In this document: piece after piece, positions 59,608 to 64,000 of the stretch | Position numbering within the stretch: the first letter of the stretch is position 1 | How the letters are laid out: each line of letters begins with the position of its first letter | NCBI GenBank assembly: GCA_951213105.1 | Contig: OX578148.1 | Location: 140,255,915 to 140,319,914 of the forward strand | Direction of reading: 5' to 3' | From: Amaurobius ferox | Taxonomy: Eukaryota; Arthropoda; Arachnida; Araneae; Amaurobiidae | Length of the DNA: 64,000 bases | The notes under the pieces: model-generated | What the model saw: the letters and a program-made list of their open reading frames with translations, nothing else | What the model was told of the DNA's origin: nothing | Databases searched by the model: none | Translations under genes and position numbers: made by a program

Positions 59608-60552
59608 CTACCGTACACGATTAGAAACGTCTCTAGCAACGAGAATACAGTTCTTCAGTTTATTAATAAGAATATTGTTCTGGCAGACCTTAGAAAACCA
59701 AATCGCACGATGGGCGGAAAGGGGTTTGACCAAATGAAAATCTTTAGAAAAAGGACAAGAGAAAACATGATAGGCATCTTCAAAGGAGTTACAGAGGCAA
59801 TTTGAAGTAGACTTAAATTTAAAAAAATGTAGGTAATGGAGGAAGGATCCGTGGCCAGCGTGGGCCTTAACCCATCGGAGGTTGATAAATTTATAGGCCG
59901 AAATAGCAGAGAGCTTAACTTCACGAAGAAAGTTGGATTTATTTTTAAAGGATTTCAGAGCCAAAATAAAAGACAAACTATCGAAATAGATGTTAAATTT
60001 AATATTGTTATCAAGAGCCTATTTAAATGCGAGGTTTATGGCCGAAAGTTCGGCTTGAAAAACTGTATTACCATTACTGAGTTTAAAAGTGAAAACCTTA
60101 TCCAAGTCATTATGTTTAAAAATACAAATAGAAAAACCAATGTTATCTATTTTTGATCCATCAGTAAAAATGTTTGTCAGAAAAGGAAGGATCACGGATA
60201 GGGAGATTGACTGAACGATTAGATAAAGGAAGACTGGAAAGAGGGCATTTAAAATCGAAAAGGTCGGGGGATGGGAGATCAGGGCAAAGAAAGAGGTCAA
60301 CTTTGTGTTTCCAGAATCTCTATTTTTTATGTTTGAATTACAACGTGGATAGGGGGATACCAGTATTGAGTAAAAGTAAACGCTCGAAGTTGTTCTGAAG
60401 CCGGTTGAAATTTTCAAGAGAAAAATCCTTCGAAGAGAAATAAGACGCGAAGTTTGGTTCCCAGTTAAACGTTTACCCCAAACCTCAGAACCATAAGTAA
60501 TAATCTTTTCGATAACTGATGGATACCAGATTTTAAGGTGTGATTTATTCAC
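59608..60552 (-). pseudogene. LINE ORF2 3' part: thumb and RNase H
   Basis: Two frames. The upstream one (60552-60019) has ITYGSEVWGKRLT and GFRTTSSVYFYSILV, typical of the segment after LINE polymerase where arthropod elements read YRTTS. It then has IFTDGSKI, the first RNase H catalytic Asp (near 60162), and VFQAELSAINLA, the Glu (near 60054). The downstream frame (59976-59608) continues with LRWVKAHAGHGSF, the RNase H WV.xHxGxxGN-like block, and a Cys-rich tail (NCLCNSFEDAYHVFSCP). A frameshift separates the two. Confidence 0.75.
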
Positions 60553-60692
60553 TCCCCAATTGTTACCAGAGATTTTCCTAAATGTAGAAGAGAGCTTAAA
60601 GCATTTCTCTTTGAAATAAAAAATGTGAGCGCTCCAAGTAAGATCATAGTCTATAATGAGACCGAGGTATTTAAGATGACTGGTTACTTTAA

Positions 60693-61270
60693 TTATTTTA
60701 TTAAGAAGTTTAATGCATGGGGTAATTTTGCGTTTAACATGGGTTTTGTTAAAAATAATACATTGGATTTTTCAGGGGAAGTAGAGAGATTAAGACAGGA
60801 AAGAGAGGCCGAAACAGTTGCAAGTATTGAGTTGGTACGAAGGGCAGTAATTTTGAGTGACTCGCCAAAAGTTACCACTGCAAGATCATCTGCGAAGGCC
60901 TGTAGGTAAAATAAGTCGTTATTAAGTAAATGGATTTTGTTAAAATAGATGCTCCACAGGATCTGAGAAATGACCGAACCCTGTGGAGCACCCAGTTTTA
61001 GAATATGAGGTAATTCCGTCTGAGAAGGTAATAACACGAGAGCTGAGACATGAATAAATAAAACTGCAAAATTCTGATGGTAAATTAATGTTCGTGAGGG
61101 TAGAAGGGAGAATATTCCAGTCTAGGTTATCAAAAGATGTCTACAGTGGCAAGGGAAACATAATGAGAAGGTTTAAGTTTTTCAATGGTAGAAACGCGAC
61201 AGTGAGCTGCGTCCTCACAACTAACAAGTTCGCGAAAACCCAAATTGCAGAGTATGAAGAGTCTCATTAG
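60693..61270 (-). pseudogene. LINE reverse transcriptase, palm region
   Basis: Reads LGAPQGSVISQILWSIYFNK, the PQGS block, and LQAFADDLAVV, the FADD catalytic motif at about 60896-60885, then LNLSTSPEKSNVLFLTK, the conserved downstream strand where arthropod elements have NP.KT. The usual SPILW-type block is altered (SQILW). The open frame is short and bounded by stops, so the enzyme is broken. Confidence 0.75.
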
Positions 61271-61473
61271 TCTTTAACCAGAAGTTTAATATATTAACGA
61301 TGATTTTTTCTAAAATTTTTCCCAAGGGTTGGAAGAAGGCAAATAGGGCGATAAGAGGGACAGAGGGTCGAGTCCCTACCAGGTTTATTTAAAGACTATT
61401 TTCGCATATCTCAAGCAGGCAGAGAAGTAACAAAATTTAAAATAGATTTACAATTTCAGAAAGAAGGAAGGAG

Positions 61474-62037
61474 TTAAATGGTTTGCCAAATTTTGAAATC
61501 TAGGTGATCTAGTCCAGGGGCTTTACCATTAGGTAGACTGTTAAAGACCAATGAGAGTTCCCTATCCGAAACCAAACCCAACCCATCAGAAGGAACCGAT
61601 AAACAGGGGAAGGAGGTGAAAGTAGGATCGTCTTTAAAACAGTGATCCAAAAGACGTTTAATTTTAGAAGGATAATTTAAGTTAATATCATCAGGAAATT
61701 GTAAATTTATATTGTTAAATTTAAGTTTTTGAAATGCGAAATTAAAATGTGAGCCGAATTTAGAAGAGCAATTAGTACAGAAATTTTTCCAGGATTCAGA
61801 TTTTGATTTATTTATTAATTTTTTATATTTGGCTCTGTAAAGTTTATATTTAATTTTTGCCTCTGAGATGGTTTCCGAGGAAGCAGAGTTTCTCACGAGT
61901 GATCCAATACGTTTATAAAGAGCGGTTACGAAGTTCCTGAATTTTGTTAAATCTTTAGACCACCAGTTAAATTTAGGACGACTATTAATTTTCTTTTTCA
62001 TAATGTAGGTAAATGCACAATACTGGGGTTTTTTCAA
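61474..62037 (-). pseudogene. LINE ORF2 segment between endonuclease and reverse transcriptase
   Basis: A 187-codon frame with FNWWSKDLTKFRNFVTALYK, matching the P.WW...L...R.. linker of I/R1-group elements, then a coiled basic stretch, and LPNGKAPGLDHLDFKIW, the first polymerase block (N.KAPG.D). It ends shortly afterward in a stop; the following fingers region is not in an open frame. Confidence 0.7.
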
Positions 62038-62158
62038 TGAAGATTTTTAGAAAGTTATTTAATTTGGAGGGGTCATTGATGTTATCTATTAAAGGGTTAA
62101 AAATATTAATAAGGGGTTTAAAGTTATATAAAAATTTTCCGAGGCTGTAGTTAGTTCT

Positions 62159-62933
62159 TCAGTAAAAGGAACGATCCGAGGGGGGATCAAGGTTAATAGT
62201 TAATTTAATGTAACAGTGGTCACTCAGTGAATCACTCGGGAGAATCTCCCAATTTTGAATAGTATCAAAGAAGCCGAAAGATACAAATGATAAATCCGGG
62301 AAACCTTTACCTGAATGTGAGACGAATGTTGGACTACACAGTGGATCATTGAATACAACAAGATTATTAGCTAAACAGAAATCGATGACATTGTACCTCC
62401 AGTGATCAATGAAATCGTCCCCCACATCTGTGCCCCGGCGTTGAAATCTCCGAGGATCAGAAAATCGGATGAGAGAAAATAAAGATTCGAAAATTCTGGT
62501 AGTAAATCAGGAAGAGAATCATGGGGAGGGGGGCAGTAAATGGAGATAACATTAAGGAATCGATTTGAAGGCAAGAAGATTTCTACTAAAACAAAAGAGG
62601 TAGATTGAAACTTGAGAACTGAAGAAATAGCTGGGTTGAGAATTAAAATGGAGGCTTTATTGGAGAGAGTTATATTGTTTGATTCCAAAAGGGGGGACAG
62701 AAAACAGCATCACCAGAAAGATATGGTTCCTGAAGACTTATGATATCTATTGAAGTTTCAAGGGCGAATTGAAATAGATTATGGGCTGATAACAAGTGAT
62801 TTGTATTAATTTGCAAGATAGATAAGACCATGAAAGTAGAAACAACTCCCGGGCACAGAGGAAGAGGTATAATACAAAATGCAATATATACAAAACAAAG
62901 AAACCACAAAGAATATATACATGCAAAAATCAA
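62159..62933 (-). pseudogene. LINE endonuclease in three frames
   Basis: Frame 1 (62933-62670) contains LSILQINTNHLLSAHNLFQF and DIISLQEPYL, the first two blocks of AP-like LINE endonucleases with the catalytic Glu in QEP. Frame 2 (62688-62371) has FLILGDFNAGAQMWG, the GDFN block. Frame 3 (62425-62159) has SPTFVSHSGKGFPDLSFVS and SDSLSDHCYI, the terminal SDH catalytic block. At least two frameshifts join the blocks. Confidence 0.75.
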
Positions 62934-62939
62934 AACACA

Positions 62940-63225
62940 AGGTCAAAACACAAGAGAACTTAGATTTCTGTAAATCTCTACGTTCCAGCTCTCGTTGCAA
63001 GGCACGGCAGTTTTTTCTATCTCTAGAATTGTGGTCAGTTCGCCATTGCAACGAGCTGTCGGCATCAATGGCAGTTGTACAATTAACGCACACTGGTTTC
63101 TTGGCCCTACATGTCTTGAAAGTATGGTCACTTTTCGTGCAATTGCTACAATTACCGGTTGTCCAAGTACAGTTGTTGGCTGAATGTCTGAATCCCTGAC
63201 ATTTGCAATAGATTTGGAGGCTCAC
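62940..63225 (-). pseudogene. LINE ORF1 remnant with three zinc knuckles
   Basis: Starts MSLQIYCKCQGFRHSANNC, a CX2CX4HX4C knuckle, followed by CSNCTKSDHTFKTC, a second, and CVNC with a distant histidine, a third. This is the C-terminal part of the gag-like nucleic acid binding protein of I/R1 elements. The N-terminal part is missing because the element is truncated at about 63240. Confidence 0.75.
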
Positions 63226-63264
63226 ATATTTTTTTATAAAAAAAAATAGTGAAAATGACGATAG

Positions 63265-64000
63265 ATTTTTTAAGATCCATCAAATGTTTCGCTGCTGTAA
63301 TACCGACAAGGAATACCCAGTTAATAGATACAAGTAATTTAACTCTATGCTCAAAACTTCATCAAAAAATCGTTTGCTTCTCTGCAAAATCAATGATTGT
63401 TTCATTCATATCAGCTATATTGCAGACTCCATGGGCTAAATAATTTTGCGTTAAAGAAATGCAGCAATTCTTATCCAACTCATTCTACGTATTTTGGTGT
63501 TTGCCTTTTCCATAAGTGAAAAGTAGGCTTCGTTGTAGAAATAATCAAAGTTGGATGATCATTTAACTCAAATAGATTGTAATTGTTTTGTTTCAGAACA
63601 TTGATGCACAGAATTTAAGCAAAAATAAAGCGGTTTTAGGACGGATATAACACTCAATATGAATTAAAAAGAAGTGGGTCACTTGATCTCTTCATATAAT
63701 GTTCACGTGATCTCCCCATATAAAGGGTGTAATTATTTAAATTTTTATTTAAAAACTAATATTTTGCTAAAAATTCTTTTATATATTTTATGGGATAATT
63801 TTAATATTTCATAAAACTTTCGAAGGAATTTGTGAATTTTAAATTCCCTTAAAAAATGTTTTGAAAATGAGGTCCCATAGGGTTCAATGTTTTCCATTTT
63901 TTCAACCCGGGTTCAGTCCAAAACTAAGTGGGTGATATTATTAATTTATATTCCCGTAGGTCCCACAGACTGCCTGAACAGCATACTAAAATTTCATTTT
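63265..64000 (+). repeat. Family A interspersed repeat, copy 4 (cut by window end)
   Basis: Includes cttctctgcaaaatcaatga, ttcatatcagctatattgca, gacggatataacactcaata and gttcacgtgatctccccata, matching copy 1 in order. It runs off the right edge at a segment matching about 37135 of copy 1. With copy 3 it brackets the LINE. Confidence 0.65.

Larger units (their letters stand above)
59020..63240 (-). mobile_element. LINE retrotransposon with RNase H, 5'-truncated and frameshifted
   Basis: Minus-strand order: zinc knuckles (63207-63039), AP-type endonuclease (62825-62160), reverse transcriptase (about 61600-60700), RNase H (60170-59850). The order and the motifs fit the I/R1 group of non-LTR elements; the RNase H domain favours the I-like side. 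Frames shift several times and stops interrupt the polymerase, so it is inactive. The 5' end stops at about 63240 next to a family A repeat. The T-run at 59025-59033 could mark its poly(A) tail, but the 3' limit is uncertain. Confidence 0.75.

Noticed and set aside
59020..63240. LTR retrotransposon or retrovirus-like element
   Set aside because: RNase H and zinc knuckles could suggest one, but the AP-type endonuclease, absence of protease, integrase and LTRs, and domain order indicate a LINE.

Overview
This is an AT-rich eukaryotic window with long introns, canonical GT-AG splice sites and very short exons, dense in mobile elements. The element mix (Tc1/mariner, piggyBac-like, pogo-like and hAT-like fragments, a Penelope-like element with hammerhead motifs, an RNase H-bearing LINE, tRNA-derived SINEs) points to an arthropod, most likely an arachnid. 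That assignment is inference; no single-copy marker gene is present.

Region 1-27.9 kb (+ strand) carries the 3' part of a gene built from tiny exons: nine can be placed between 495 and about 27905. Five consecutive exons are symmetric (phase 0-0, 48-66 nt). The last introns are inflated by repeats, including a 227-bp satellite of about 19 near-identical units (17597-21868). The penultimate exon is open in two frames, and each frame terminates within the last exon, so inclusion or skipping of exon 17064-17109 would give two different C-termini. I do not recognise the protein. The introns hold a Penelope-like remnant with a GIY-YIG domain flanked by inverted hammerhead-bearing repeats (965-2377), copies of a short-TIR element (family B), a diverged tandem array of about 300-bp period (8.8-9.9 kb), SINEs, a TTAA-flanked MITE, a Tc1 fragment and a second TIR element (family C).

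Region 27.9-44 kb has no convincing host gene. It holds a Tc1/mariner-type element with long TIRs directly behind the first gene's poly(A) signal, a second mariner remnant, a 204-bp hAT-like MITE, inverted Penelope-type terminal repeats with another hammerhead pair, a 340-bp pogo-like MITE, two minisatellites, and copies of two interspersed families (A and D).

Region 44.2-54.8 kb (+ strand) is the best gene: TATA box, signal peptide, five exons, a 916-residue predicted secreted protein and a poly(A) signal. Its first 190 residues contain 12 cysteines, followed by four imperfect repeats of 50-54 residues and a long acidic, Ser/Thr-rich tail, 85 percent of it in one exon. It resembles nothing I can name firmly.

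Region 54.8-64 kb starts with about 3 kb of apparently unique sequence. Then come family A copies on either side of a frameshifted, 5'-truncated LINE on the minus strand (about 59.0-63.24 kb) with zinc knuckles, endonuclease, reverse transcriptase and RNase H in that order.
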